From assembly GCA_017163975.1 (NCBI GenBank), contig JAFFSR010000345.1:10001-74000 (forward strand): DNA of 64,000 nt, read 5' to 3'. The stretch's first letter is position 1, and the number at the start of each line of letters is the position of its first letter. Of the stretch, positions 23,013 to 33,899 are shown one piece after another. The position numbers and the translations under genes were made by a program. The stretch comes from Anastatus disparis. Taxonomy: Eukaryota; Arthropoda; Insecta; Hymenoptera; Eupelmidae. The notes beneath the pieces were generated by a model. That model did not search any database, was not told the origin of the DNA, and worked only from the letters and a program-made list of their open reading frames with translations.

Positions 23013-24237
23013 AAACGTAGGATATATAAGTGTATCATATGTCTAATGTGAAGATTCCCTTTTTTCTTACAAAGCGAGCAAGGAGTGGGAGCGCAACAGA
23101 TCGGAGAGGTCCCATCGATGTAGAAATAAAGCTGCTGCGACAGCACTCTTATATCGTCGTTCGTTGAATAAAGTCGAACTGAATCTTAAATACAGAGTTA
23201 TGTGAGATTCTTGAAATAATAGTCGTTAAGCTTTAAATCCTTTAGCCCTTGAACCCTGAACCCTAAACACCTAAACTTCGAATTCTTTATCCCTAGAATC
23301 AATAAATCCTATACCATGGAATCTAAAATCCCAAACCCTTGAACCCTAAACCGTTAAACTTTGAACCCTTGACCCCTTAGTTCTTAAACCCTAAACCCAT
23401 AAGCTCTTAGAACTTAGACTGAAAACCCTGAAAACCCCTATTTATAGCACATAAATTGTGGACTGTTTTATCTTTATTTTGTTAATTTCACAAGGCATAA
23501 GCAATTGTATATCTAATGAAAAATGATTTACAAAAACTGACAATTAGTATGTAACTATTTCTTAGGCTAAACTTTTTCTCCTAATTTTTTCTGCTGATAA
23601 TGATTTATCTATGCTAAGTGATGTATGTCATGCTATCTTCTAATGTGACCCAATAGCTAACCAGAAAAAATTTTCTAGTTTCTCGTTCAGGGAAAAAATT
23701 TTCCGTGCTAATACTGTAGGAAAAGTAAGACTTATTTTTCCTACAATATTTTTCCTTGCTAATGAAGAATTTGTTTCGATAATTGATATCCAAAGTATCA
23801 TGTAATCACGTAAACCCTCACGCTACGCACCTCTTCACAAATCTCAGGTCCACAAATTTAAACCTATAAACTTAAAGTCTATATCTTAAGCTCACAACCC
23901 AAGTCCACTAATCTCAAGTTTATAAAAAGTATAGCTGGATAAGTACGTTAAAATGGCCTGTCCTTTGATTTTTTTTGAATGTGGCCTATTTATTTATCAT
24001 GTCAAAAAACCCCAGTCCTGAAAGTTACTGCTCGCTAGACTCAAAATTGGCTTCCTAACCTCAAAAAATGTGATTTTCAGTTTTTTAAGCATATCTCTGC
24101 GAATTTTTAACCGATTTGGGTGATTCGAAATCAAGATTAAAGGAAATCATAATGCACACATGTTCCTTATGGTTATGGTTTATGCATGTTTAACTGTCAT
24201 GACCTTTAACTGTTTTGATCGTGGTTAAAAAAATTTG

Positions 24238-24560
24238 TATTAATAGAACATACAACGATATTACAAATAATATTAAATATTATTTGTAATATCGTTGTAT
24301 ATATTAAATATTATTTGTAATATCAAATTTTATATTAATAGAACATACAACGATATTACAAATAATATTAAATATTATTTGTAATATCGTTGTATGTATT
24401 AAATAATATTTAATATTATTTGTAATATCAAATTTTATATTAATAGAACATACAACGATATTACAAATAATATTAAATATTATTTGTAATATCGTTGTAT
24501 GTATTAAATAATATTTAATATTATTTGTAATATCGTTGTATGTTCTATTAATACAAATTT
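24238..24560. repeat. Tandem AT-rich hairpin units
   Basis: About three units of roughly 108 bp each contain CATACAACGATATTACAAAT and its inverted copy, so each unit folds on itself. The outer boundaries, ATTAATAGAACATACAACG and its complement, are also inverted. This looks like serial duplication of a small hairpin MITE. Confidence 0.65.
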
Positions 24561-25044
24561 TTTTGACCACAATCAAAACTAATCAATTGTCATTAAATAA
24601 TTTTTATAAGTAAAGAATTAAAATCATTTTGATTTTTTTCCCTTTTTTTTATTTTACGTGAAGTACTCGATGCATATGTTCCAAAATTTGCACGATCTAT
24701 TGATTTGCTTTTTCATTTATCAAATAAGCTTTTTTTTCATTATATTATTATTTTTTTTTAATGCTAAATTTAATTATGAAACTTTATTAAGATGAGCTTT
24801 ATGAAAATATTAGGAAATATTACTGGTAAATCATTTTTTATATTAGAATTACATTTTAAAAAATAAAGTCTAATTACTTGAGCTTAAAGAACTCTAAAGC
24901 ACTGCGCTAAGGCAGTTGACAGCGTTTTTATTTTAGTTTTTTCGCGCATATACTCTCACTTATTCAACAAAAACGTAACTTACCATTATATCTAAACGCA
25001 TTTGTTGGTGGATAACTTATTTTAAAGGTTAGTGTTTAGCTTAA

Positions 25045-25271
25045 GAGGCGGTCGGAACCAAATCGGTGACTTAATTCAGTGCTTGTAATAAATGCTTATA
25101 ATAATTTATTCATTTATTAATATGGTAAAAATATAGTCATTTCCTCTAGTCATGTATATAAAGAATAATTTAAAATAGTTTAAGCCATAAAAATATACAA
25201 AATATTGTCGTAAAGCGAAAAATGCTGACTTGATATATACCGCAAGTCACCGATTTGGTTCCGACCGCCTC
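25045..25271. mobile_element. TTAA-flanked MITE, 28-bp TIR beginning GAGGCGGTCGG
   Basis: This is a 227-bp element. Its 28-bp terminal inverted repeats start GAGGCGGTCGGAACC and are perfect. TTAA flanks it on both sides (25041-25044 and 25272-25275). It is non-coding and nested inside the 2.1-kb TIR element. Confidence 0.8.
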
Positions 25272-26185
25272 TTAACATCAAAAGCAGTGTGTCAAATATG
25301 GAAAATGTGAGTTTTTATGTCATTAATAATATAGCATTTTTTAAGAAAAAATGATGTTTTCAATAAACATTAAGTCAACACCTTGGATCATTACCGAGAT
25401 AACGTGAGTTTTTACGTCGTATGCAATATCAAAACGCGTTTTTTGAGGTTAGTTTTCGACATTTGAGCAATATGTTGTGGAAAAATGTAACCAAAAACTC
25501 ATATTAAAGAGTATTTTGGGTCACTGAACTCATTTTTCATCATAAATTGTACTTTGAAATTGTTTAAATACTCTAAAAATCCCAAAAATGAGTGAAAATT
25601 TGAGTTTTTCATCATTTCAACTACTTTCCGCCCTTTTAAAAAATCTGAAAAAATTTATGGCACTAAATTCAAATAAAAAGAAGACTTTGAGGTGAACTAA
25701 AAAAAAATCCAAACAATAGTTTTTTTTCTACGCAACTTAGAACTTTTCAAACCCATTTTTAGGTTATGTTTTGGTTTTAAAAACCTCTTAAAATAATAAG
25801 CTTATGTGCGCATTATGATTCCTTTTAATCTCGATTTCGAATCACCCAAATCGGTTAAAAATTCGCAGAAATATGCTTAAGAAACTGAAAATCACATTTT
25901 TTGAGGTTAGGAAGCCAATTTTGAGTCTAGCAAGCTGTAACTTTCAGGATTGGGGTTTTTGGACATGATAAGTAAATAGGCCAAATTCTAAAAAAATCGA
26001 AGGATAGGCCATTTTAACGTACTTATCCAGCTATACTCTTTGAGCGTATAAATTAAAAGCCCACAACCCAAACACAACATAACCCAGACTCAACAGGTCT
26101 AAAAATTTCAAGTATATAATTTAAAGCCCGTAAACCTTAAGCGTACATCATAAATCCACACTCCTTGAGCTATAATAGACTTTAA

Positions 26186-26567
26186 GAAGGGGCCGAACTA
26201 TCTGTCTTTGTCTAATAGCGTTTTTCATCATTTATGTAAACACTATCCGGTATAACAAGAAAAAAATAGCAGCCCCCGCTAGATACTAGTATAATAAGTA
26301 AATTTTGTAATAACAACCAAATTTTTTCACTGCGTAGTTTTTGACTAATTAGAGACCTACCAAAAAAAGATAGGTTATATTCTAGATTGCTAGTAGGTCT
26401 CTAATTAGTCAAAAACTACGCAGTGAAAAAATTTGGTTGTTATTACAAAATTTACTAATTATACTAATATCTAGCGGGGGCTGCTATTTTTTTCTTTTTA
26501 TACCGGATAGTGTTTACATAAATGATGAAAAACGCTATTAGATAAAGACAGATAGTTCGGCCCCTTC
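26186..26567. mobile_element. TTAA-flanked palindromic MITE beginning GAAGGGGCCG
   Basis: This 382-bp element is almost entirely an inverted repeat: two arms of about 170 bp around a short spacer near 26370-26390. TTAA is present at 26182-26185 and 26568-26571. The ends (GAAGGGGCCGAAC) resemble the GAGGCGGTCGGAAC ends of the MITE at 25045. It is inserted in the degenerate CCCTAAA-like repeat. Confidence 0.8.
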
Positions 26568-27075
26568 TTAAGCCTATTGTTTTAAGGCTGTCAATTTCAA
26601 GCTTATAACTTAAGTCCATAATTTAAATGCATAAACCCCAAGTCCACAAATCTTTACAATTCTAAGTCTATCAACTTTAAGTCTACATCTTAAGTTCACA
26701 ACTTAAGCCAACGAATCTCCCAAATTATTCAGCCCACAAACTCTAAGCACACAACCCAAACCCATACTCAATACGCCTACGAATTTCAAATTCATAATTT
26801 TCAGCCTGTTAACCTTGAGCCCACAACATGAATCCACACTCTTTGAGCTTATGAAATTCAAATTCATCGTTTTAAAGCTGTAAACCTTGAGCTTACAACC
26901 TAAGAGCATAGTCATAGCCCACATACTCTTAGCCCATCCCCGAACTTTCAATCCACAATTTTAAGCCTGTAAAGTGCATAACATAAAGCTATACACTATA
27001 GTCCACCAAATTCAGGTTTAAAGTTCTCAAACTTTGAACTCTAATCTTGTAAACTAAGCTCGCAATCTTAGCACT

Positions 27076-29640
27076 CATTTCCCACAAATATTACCATTTT
27101 TTGCTTTGATTTAAAATAAAGTTCTTTTATCAGGACATTGAATTTAGAATCCAATCTTAGAATTTTTTTTTCCTAAGATGTACCAAACATCAATAAATGA
27201 GAATCACAATTGTTGTATCGGGGTCAGATATTGCAATAAATTCAAGATTATGTTATTTTAATAAAATTTATTTACTATCACTAAAGAGAGAGTTGCTGCT
27301 GACGTAACGAGCGCTTAAACACAAGTGAGCTTGAGGCGTGTAGTAGTTCGCGCAATGCTAACGCATTGATGGTGGCTCCACCACCCGATCATACATTACA
27401 GTAATATAGAAGGATATTCATATATAATAGAAAATACAATTTTTTAGTAATAAATTTTTTCAAAATCATAAATTAAAAATAGTTATTGGAAAATATAACT
27501 ACCATATATTGTAATAAATGTAACATATCTGAAACAATCTGATTTTAAAGTTCGCATTGTGGTTTAGCAACAATATTTTCATATGTTACTAAATTAATAA
27601 TAACTAGCATCAATGGATTTAAATAATCATTGAATAACTAAAATCATTAAAGTGTGCCACTTTCACTTCTAATTCACATATAAGCACCGCCAACTACCCC
27701 TAAAGTATAAAAAAATTCGTTTCTTAGGTAATAATTAAATTGCCTGGAATTTTCTTTTTTATATTCACATTATGCAATGGAAAAAACTGTTTTTCAAGGC
27801 TCAGCTAATCTGAAAAACAGGAACTACCATTGATAAGAGTTGAAATATAGGACAGAATGTTTTCCCGGTAAAAATTAATTTACCTGGATTTTTTTTTCTT
27901 AGATTTGTATTATGCACTAAAACAAAGCCATCACACCAATTCAAGTTCATTCAATAAAAAGGATCTACCCTTATGAAATAAACCATATACCTTAATAAAT
28001 GCATTGTTCACAAGTTTCTTGAATATATAATTTAGTGTTTTTGTTTCTTAAAATAAAAAGTTCCTCTATTTTTCGTATAATCTAAAAGCCTTTATTTTTA
28101 CTTTATTCACACACAACGCGAAAAACTTATACGAAATTTTTCTTCATTCTATAATTCGTTCAAATTAATTTTTTTTCTAAGTGAAAGCAATAAAATAAAA
28201 TAAATTTGAAGTGTCTTAATAAAAACATAAATGGTACCTCGGTTAATTATTTTTCATTTAAGTTTTGGCACACATTGAGAGTATATTCTTGAAATTCTTT
28301 GATATCATCAAACGTTGCGAATATTTTTTCTTACCATCAAAAACTTAATCTGACAAGCAATATTTATATTAAACATTCGAGGGCTTCTGCTATTGTGCTG
28401 AACACATGGCTTTTTTTTGACCAACCTCTAAGGAAAAAATTTGAAAGAAAATGAAAATAAAACCAGTATAATTTATTATATATCATTTGCGTCACTAAAA
28501 CAAATTTGTGACACTAAATTTATTATCATCAATCTCAAAGATCTCTTTCATCTGATTTACTAAGGGTCTAAGCGATTAAAATAGTAAAAAATGTCCCCAG
28601 TAATTTCAAAATCCTAAAAGCATTCTCGTGTAGTACATAAAAAAATATGACTGCTGAAAATCTAGCCCTCTAGACCTTAAGCATCATAGAAGCTTCTTTT
28701 TTTCTTTATTTTGTAGGCTTTTTTATGGCCTACAACATATTATTTTTTGTTTACATTTTTGACGCAAAATCTGAACTATTTTGGGCGTTTAAAAGTTTAA
28801 AAATGTTATTAAAAGAAAACTAGAACAATAGGACCAAAAAAATTATATATGGTATATTTTATAAAAAATCATGACCTTGAATTTTTTCAGATTCTTAAAA
28901 GTGGTAAACAAGGTCAAAATCGCAAAAAAACTTTGTTTTTCAACGTTTTTCCTTATTTATACCTAATTTTGAAACATTTCATTTTAAAAATTCTATTACC
29001 AATCTTTAACCGTCTAGAAATTATGTGTATACATATATATATATGCGACATTTCACACCAACTGTAAGAGCAAAAAAATAAAAATCGATGAAACTCTGAG
29101 AATATATTCTGTTTGTTGCCCAAAATATGTGAAAAAATTTTCAAGGATCTAGATTGAAAGTATCAAGAGCTATAGATCCTTGAAATTTGAAAATTTTTTT
29201 AAATTTTTGGAAAAGTCCTAACTTTATCATTTTTTTCTGAAAATCCTGATGTTTTAGAGATAAATTCATGTGAATACTTTTTGTTGTAAATGAAGAGGAG
29301 ATTAAGCATGATTTTTACAGACCTGAAGTTTCCTATTGTTTCTTATATGTATTACATGGTAATTGAAATTACTCATTGTTTGCCACTTCAGAAATTGCTT
29401 TTCACAGGCTTATTTTTTTCTATTTTACATTAACTTTGAAATAAATTTTTGATCACGTAAGTCAGAGCCATCAATAAGGAGTTATGACAGTTTAAAATAT
29501 ATATTTTCATGTATGATTTATTTTTAACATGAAAAATAAATACCTTGACATAACATTTCTGTGGTATAGGGGCTTAACTTGGCTCCAATATTGTTACACC
29601 AAATGAACCATACCCAACAAGGGTACCACATAACAATTAA
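27076..29640. other. AT-rich stretch without recognised genes
   Basis: Apart from a short GC-richer patch at about 27290-27400 and a small TA run near 29032-29044, I see no structure. ORFs are short and low-complexity. Confidence 0.4.
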
Positions 29641-29644
29641 TCTA

Positions 29645-31735
29645 TATTTCTAAGACCAGCAAATGCACTGGAAATCATAAACATAATCATGGGAATGAAA
29701 GCTAAAACTGGTGGTGTTGACGGAATAAATATGAAAGTTTTAAAAGCATTGTCAAATTATATAGCTGAACCATTATCTGATGTGTTTAACACGTGCACTG
29801 AAAGGTCTATATGGCCTGATTTCACTGAAACAGGCAGAAGTAATACCAATACATAAAACAAGAAGCAAAAGTGAAGTCAATAATTATAGATTAATTTCTT
29901 TAATCTCTAACATTGCCAAAATATTTGAAAAGATTGTACATCGACGTATATGTGATTTTATTAAAAAACATAATATATTAGCAAAAAAACCAATTTGGAT
30001 TTAAAAATAACTTAGGAACTAAGGACGCCTTTTAACGAATTTAATTTATAACAACCTAGATAAAAGTATACCAATAATAGTGGTATTGAGAGCGCGGTGG
30101 CGTAATGGATAGAGCTCTTGCCTTCAACGCGGAGGGCATGGGTTCGAATCCTGGCCAGGTACCTCTAACTTTTTTTTCGAAAGAAAATAAGTGTATGTGC
30201 CATTTATATCGCGACTCTTTAAAAAAAATCCGACCTCATTGGGTATCGGTTGATTGTTGGTTACAAAAGTGGCTGACCATCCATCGGTAGTCAAAGTTTT
30301 CGGTATGGTGGGTCTGACAGTCCTAGCCTGATGTAATGTGTTAAATAGATGCCGGGCGGGGGACTTCCTCGACTTCACCATACATAAAAGGTTAATCATA
30401 TAGAGGACAATATCCTTTATATATTAATCTTTAAAAAAAAAAAAAAAAAAAAAATAGTGGTATTTCTTGATCTAGCTAAGGCATTTGATACAGTTGATCA
30501 CAGCATACTATTAGATAAGTTATACAAGTATGGGATTAGAGGCAGCGCATTGGACCTACTAAAAAGTTATCTAACGAATTGTAGACAAACTGTTAAACTC
30601 AATGGGATAAATAGTGACCCTAGGTCATTAACTACTGGAGTCCCACAAGGGACTATTCTTGGACCATTGTTACTTTGTTATACATGAATGATCTTCTTAT
30701 AGATATGCCATTGGATAACTTGATAGCATATGCTGATGATACGGCTGTAATTTTAACAGATAACACATGGAAACTAGCAAAAATTGAGATGAATAATTAT
30801 CTAAAGCAAGTAGCTAAATGGTTGGACTTAATTTAATAAGCTCTCTTTAAATATAAACAAGACTATCTACATGTGTTTCGGAAATTACTGCGATAGTGTA
30901 CCAGAAGAAATTTGCATGAAAATTAATAACTGCAACATAAACAGAGTAAATAAAAGTAAATATCTTGGATTGTTTTTGGATTATAATATGAAATGGGACA
31001 GCCACATTAATTATATCATTAACAAAACAAAATACTTGACATATGTTTTTGCAAAGTTCTCTGGTTTTATGACTGGAGATGTATTAATAACATTATACTA
31101 TGCACTTTTCCATAGCGTGGCAACATATGGCATCATCGCTTAGGGTGGTGCATATTAAAATTGTTTACAACTGCTGCAGAGTTTACAAAGCAGATTATTG
31201 AAGATTATTAGTTAAAACACATTCTTAATCAGTAACAGACCTCCTAGTATTGAACAATCATATATTAGTGAAGCATTACTTCATCATTATGAAAAATAAA
31301 ATTTGATATTTAATACTAGAGCAACCTGTACCAGAAACAAGAGTATCCCATTACCAAAAATGAATAAGACTATAAGTAACAAGAATAGTTACATACTTGC
31401 AATCAAGACTTTCAATGTATTACCAAAGGAACTTAAAGTATTATCTATGAAGAAGGGATCAAGCAAATATAAACTTAAAAAATGGGTGAAAACTAATTTG
31501 TGAAGAAGAGTGATTTATATCTTGTTTTTTATATCAAAGTATTATAATGTCGTTTTGAATTACGTATGGCACAGATTTTATTGCTGTTGCATTTTATTGT
31601 TTATTTTATATTATAAAATATTGTATTTTAGTTTGTCAGTTATTTTTAGTTTTACACCAGCCCTATGTACAGGCAAACTTGTTTTGCCTCTGTAGGATTT
31701 TGTACTGGTTTTCAATAAATAAATAAATAAATAAA
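29645..31735 (+). pseudogene. Jockey/CR1-like LINE relic (reverse transcriptase)
   Basis: RT motifs appear in order across broken frames: GVDGINMKVLK (about 29715), EVIPIHK with NYRLISL (29838-29905), FLDLAKAFDTVDHSIL (30465-30510), TTGVPQGTILGP (30630-30670), AYADDTAV (30730) and a C-terminal segment ending KLKKWVKTNL (31500). It is followed by an (AATA)n tail at about 31716-31735. The YADD catalytic motif is intact, but frameshifts and stops abound and a SINE interrupts it. The endonuclease region is missing, so it is a 5'-truncated copy. Confidence 0.8.
30088..30452 (+). mobile_element. tRNA-derived SINE, family 1, with 12-bp target duplication
   Basis: The head carries a pol III box A (TGGCGTAATGG) and box B (GGTTCGAATCC) at tRNA-like spacing. 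A body of about 270 bp and a 20-base A tail follow. AATAGTGGTATT occurs immediately before (30076-30087) and after (30453-30464), so the insertion into the LINE RT gene is fully resolved. Two further copies are at about 32200 and 53540. Confidence 0.9.
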
Positions 31736-31737
31736 AA

Positions 31738-32045
31738 ACCTTAGAAATAACCTTAGAAATAACCTTAGAAATGAGGTTCAAGGTCAAATCTAAGGTCACG
31801 TTTGTCAAAAACAAGGTTTCGTCTTGTTTTATCACTAGAGAGATTTTTAAGAAGTCATACTTTGACCTTTATTTGACCTCTAGAGGTTACGTTAACCTCA
31901 TACCTAAACACATATCCGGACGTAAAATTTTTCGCTCTTTTCGATTTCGGTATAAAAAGTAGGAGTTCTTATTTTAAAAAATGAGGTTGACCTTGAAATA
32001 ATCTTAACAAATGAGGTTTAAGGTCAAATCCAAGGTCACCATCGG
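31738..32045. repeat. Diverged direct repeats with AAGGTCA words
   Basis: Three 12-bp copies of AACCTTAGAAAT (31738-31775) precede GAGGTTCAAGGTCAAATC. A similar block GAGGTTTAAGGTCAAATCC recurs about 240 bp downstream (around 32010-32040). They look like parts of an old repeat. I do not regard them as receptor binding sites. Confidence 0.45.
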
Positions 32046-32143
32046 ATTCCTTGTTGAAGATTACTTAGGGTATGTTTTTTGTTTCTTTTGTTTTTCTATG
32101 AAAGTCGCAAAATTTCTAGGTGTTTCCATACTTTTTCCTCACC

Positions 32144-32145
<2 letters not shown>

Positions 32146-32198
<53 letters not shown>

Positions 32199-32202
32199 CA
32201 AA
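32146..32202. repeat. (TA)n microsatellite
   Basis: This is a TA dinucleotide tract with one G interruption, directly preceding the diverged SINE copy. Confidence 0.85.
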
Positions 32203-32385
32203 GATTTGAATCTCAGCCAAATACCTTTGATTTTTTCCTGGAAGAAAATTAATTTATGTCATTTATATCACGACGATTAGAAAATTCAACCCTATTCATT
32301 ATCGGTAAATTGTTAGTTACAGAAGTGATTGACCATCCATCGGTAGTCACAGTTTACGGTATAGTGAGTCTAGCCTGTGATCATT
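32203..32385 (+). mobile_element. Diverged, 5'-truncated SINE family 1 copy
   Basis: It matches the body of the SINE at 30088 from just past box B: TTTGAATCTCAGCCAAATACC, then TGACCATCCATCGGTAGTC near 32330 and a GTGAGTCTAGCC end. Box A is lost. It is older than the copy in the LINE. Confidence 0.7.
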
Positions 32386-32399
32386 TAACTAATACAAGG

Positions 32400-33010
32400 T
32401 GCGATTTCCTTTAATATTATCATATTAACATAGTTAATATACACTGCCGTCCATATGTTTTTGACCGATTTCAATAAAAATTGGAACAACTTTAAAATAT
32501 TATATTTCTGCGAAAAATCAACGTACAGAAATCGCCAGCATGGATTAAGAAAGGTCTGGAAGAGCAATTGAAAATTGCATCGTTTTTATTTAAAAAGATA
32601 TCCTTTTCAATTCTTCATAAGAATTAAAAAACTAAAAAAATTATTTTAAGTTTTGATCTATTTTTAATATTAATTTTATTTTTAACGTGTTACTTTTATA
32701 GTTTAAATTGATTGTATTAAATTCACTTATTTATTTTAATAAAGTAAAGTAAAATCAAATTTAAATCTTAACTAGTGCATAGACTTATTCCCTCTCTGAT
32801 TGAATTTCATCTTGTCCCAATTTTTTATATAGTTTAGAATACATCCTTTATTGATCGACGATATTTAGCAGAGTTCTCGGGTACACGCCGTGGGTTTCGT
32901 TGTACCAGACGCCTGGGTGGCAGAACTTCTAAGCGAAGTTCTACTAGAGTATTAAATATTGTTTGATTAATTTTCATTACTAGAAAGAGACAGTCAAAGC
33001 AGATCAGCAG
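32400..33010. other. AT-rich stretch, nothing recognised
   Basis: No gene or clear repeat is visible. A GC-richer patch at about 32850-32940 encodes nothing recognisable. Confidence 0.35.
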
Positions 33011-33014
33011 TATT

Positions 33015-33430
33015 AGTAAATGCAATAATAATTCTAATTCAAAATTTGAGTATTAAAGACGGGTTATGTAATAGAACACGATTAAAAATAACAAGATTAT
33101 TTGAATATAAATAGAAGCTGAAATTATTCAAGGAAAAAATGAAGAAAATAAAGTTTTTGTACCAAGAATAACATTCAATACTAACGAATCATTGTCATTA
33201 CCGTTTATTTTATATAGAAAACAATTTCCTATTGTTTTAGCGTTTGTGATAACTATATATAAATCTTAAGGAAAAAGTTTTGAAAATGTGGGTATATATG
33301 CTAAAACACCGTTATTCTCTCACTTTCACTTATATATTGCTCTTTCGCGCTGTAAAAATTCAAATGAAACATATATTAAAAATGAATCAAAAAATAATGA
33401 TACCATACCTAATATACCGTGGAAAGAAAT
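33015..33430 (+). pseudogene. Helitron helicase C-terminal relic
   Basis: Translation gives motifs of the Pif1-type helicase of Helitrons: NLSIKDGLCNRTRL, then RKQFPIVLAFVITIYKS followed by a stop where Q is usual, GKSFENVGIY, and FSHFHLYIALSR (motif VI). A stop also follows LFEYK. The rest of the Rep-helicase protein is absent here, so this is a short 3' coding scrap of a Helitron. Confidence 0.8.
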
Positions 33431-33584
33431 ATTAGAAAAAAATTTTATTATAATTTAACAAAAATTTTGAAAATTTATCAATATTGAATTTTATATTTCT
33501 ACATTAATTATTTTCAAAAAATCATATATAAATTAATTTTTATTTTTTACGAATATCATTTATATTAATTATTTACTAACAATG

Positions 33585-33890
33585 TGCGTGATTAGGCAGG
33601 TTTCAGGTGCCATATTGGAAATGACTGCAACACATCACTTCACCTTCAATAACTACTTTATTTATCATCACAAAGTAAATAAACTAACTATAAAATACAA
33701 ATAAAAAGAAACTAAGAATTTTTAGTATGAAGTTTGTAGTGGAGACTGTATGAATGTTTGTTTGGTGACTGTTGCGAGCATTGAGATGCTAGTGTGCCTT
33801 CTGAACGCTAGGCAACGACTCACTTTTAACAAAATTTAAAAATGTAACAAAGCAAATATAACGAGAGGAAGTGCGTATGTATTAGGTGAA
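33585..33890 (-). repeat. Candidate 3' LTR of BEL/Pao element 2
   Basis: This GC-richer non-coding segment abuts the C-terminal coding end of the minus-strand BEL/Pao relic. On the minus strand it contains an AATAAAG and terminates near CACGCACA. No second copy is visible, so the call rests on position and composition. Confidence 0.35.
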
Positions 33891-33899
33891 TGTGTTAAA

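Larger units (their letters stand above)
23932..26033. mobile_element. 2.1-kb non-autonomous DNA transposon with about 230-bp TIRs
   Basis: The left end TAGCTGGATAAGTACG (23932 onward) is mirrored by the right end (to 26033). The inverted arms align for about 230 bp with scattered differences. TA lies on each side (23930-23931 and 26034-26035), consistent with a TA target duplication. The interior has no transposase ORF. It contains a tandem hairpin block (24238-24560) and a separate TTAA-flanked MITE (25045-25271). The flanks are the degenerate CCCTAAA-like repeat. Confidence 0.75.
23240..27075. repeat. Degenerate CCCTAAA-like minisatellite, interrupted by two elements
   Basis: Runs of AACCCTAAAC, CCCTTGAACCC and AAGCCCACAACCC-like words fill 23240-23440, 23808-23925, 26040-26170 and 26578-27075. 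The plus strand is C-rich and G-poor throughout. Spacing is about 18-22 bp in the later parts. The block is split by a 2.1-kb TIR element (23932-26033) and a hairpin MITE (26186-26567), and 23440-23808 is unrelated AT-rich sequence. It resembles degenerate telomeric or subtelomeric repeats, but I cannot place it at a telomere. Confidence 0.45.

Noticed and set aside
22711..23046. A 111-codon Ile/Thr-rich open frame
   Set aside because: It is a low-complexity product of an AAT/AAC microsatellite.
30088..30160. Functional tRNA gene
   Set aside because: The boxes are good but the anticodon arm does not pair properly, and a SINE body, A tail and target duplication follow.
31776..32040. AAGGTCA words suggesting nuclear-receptor sites
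   Set aside because: They lie in a diverged repeat with no nearby gene and are likely fortuitous.
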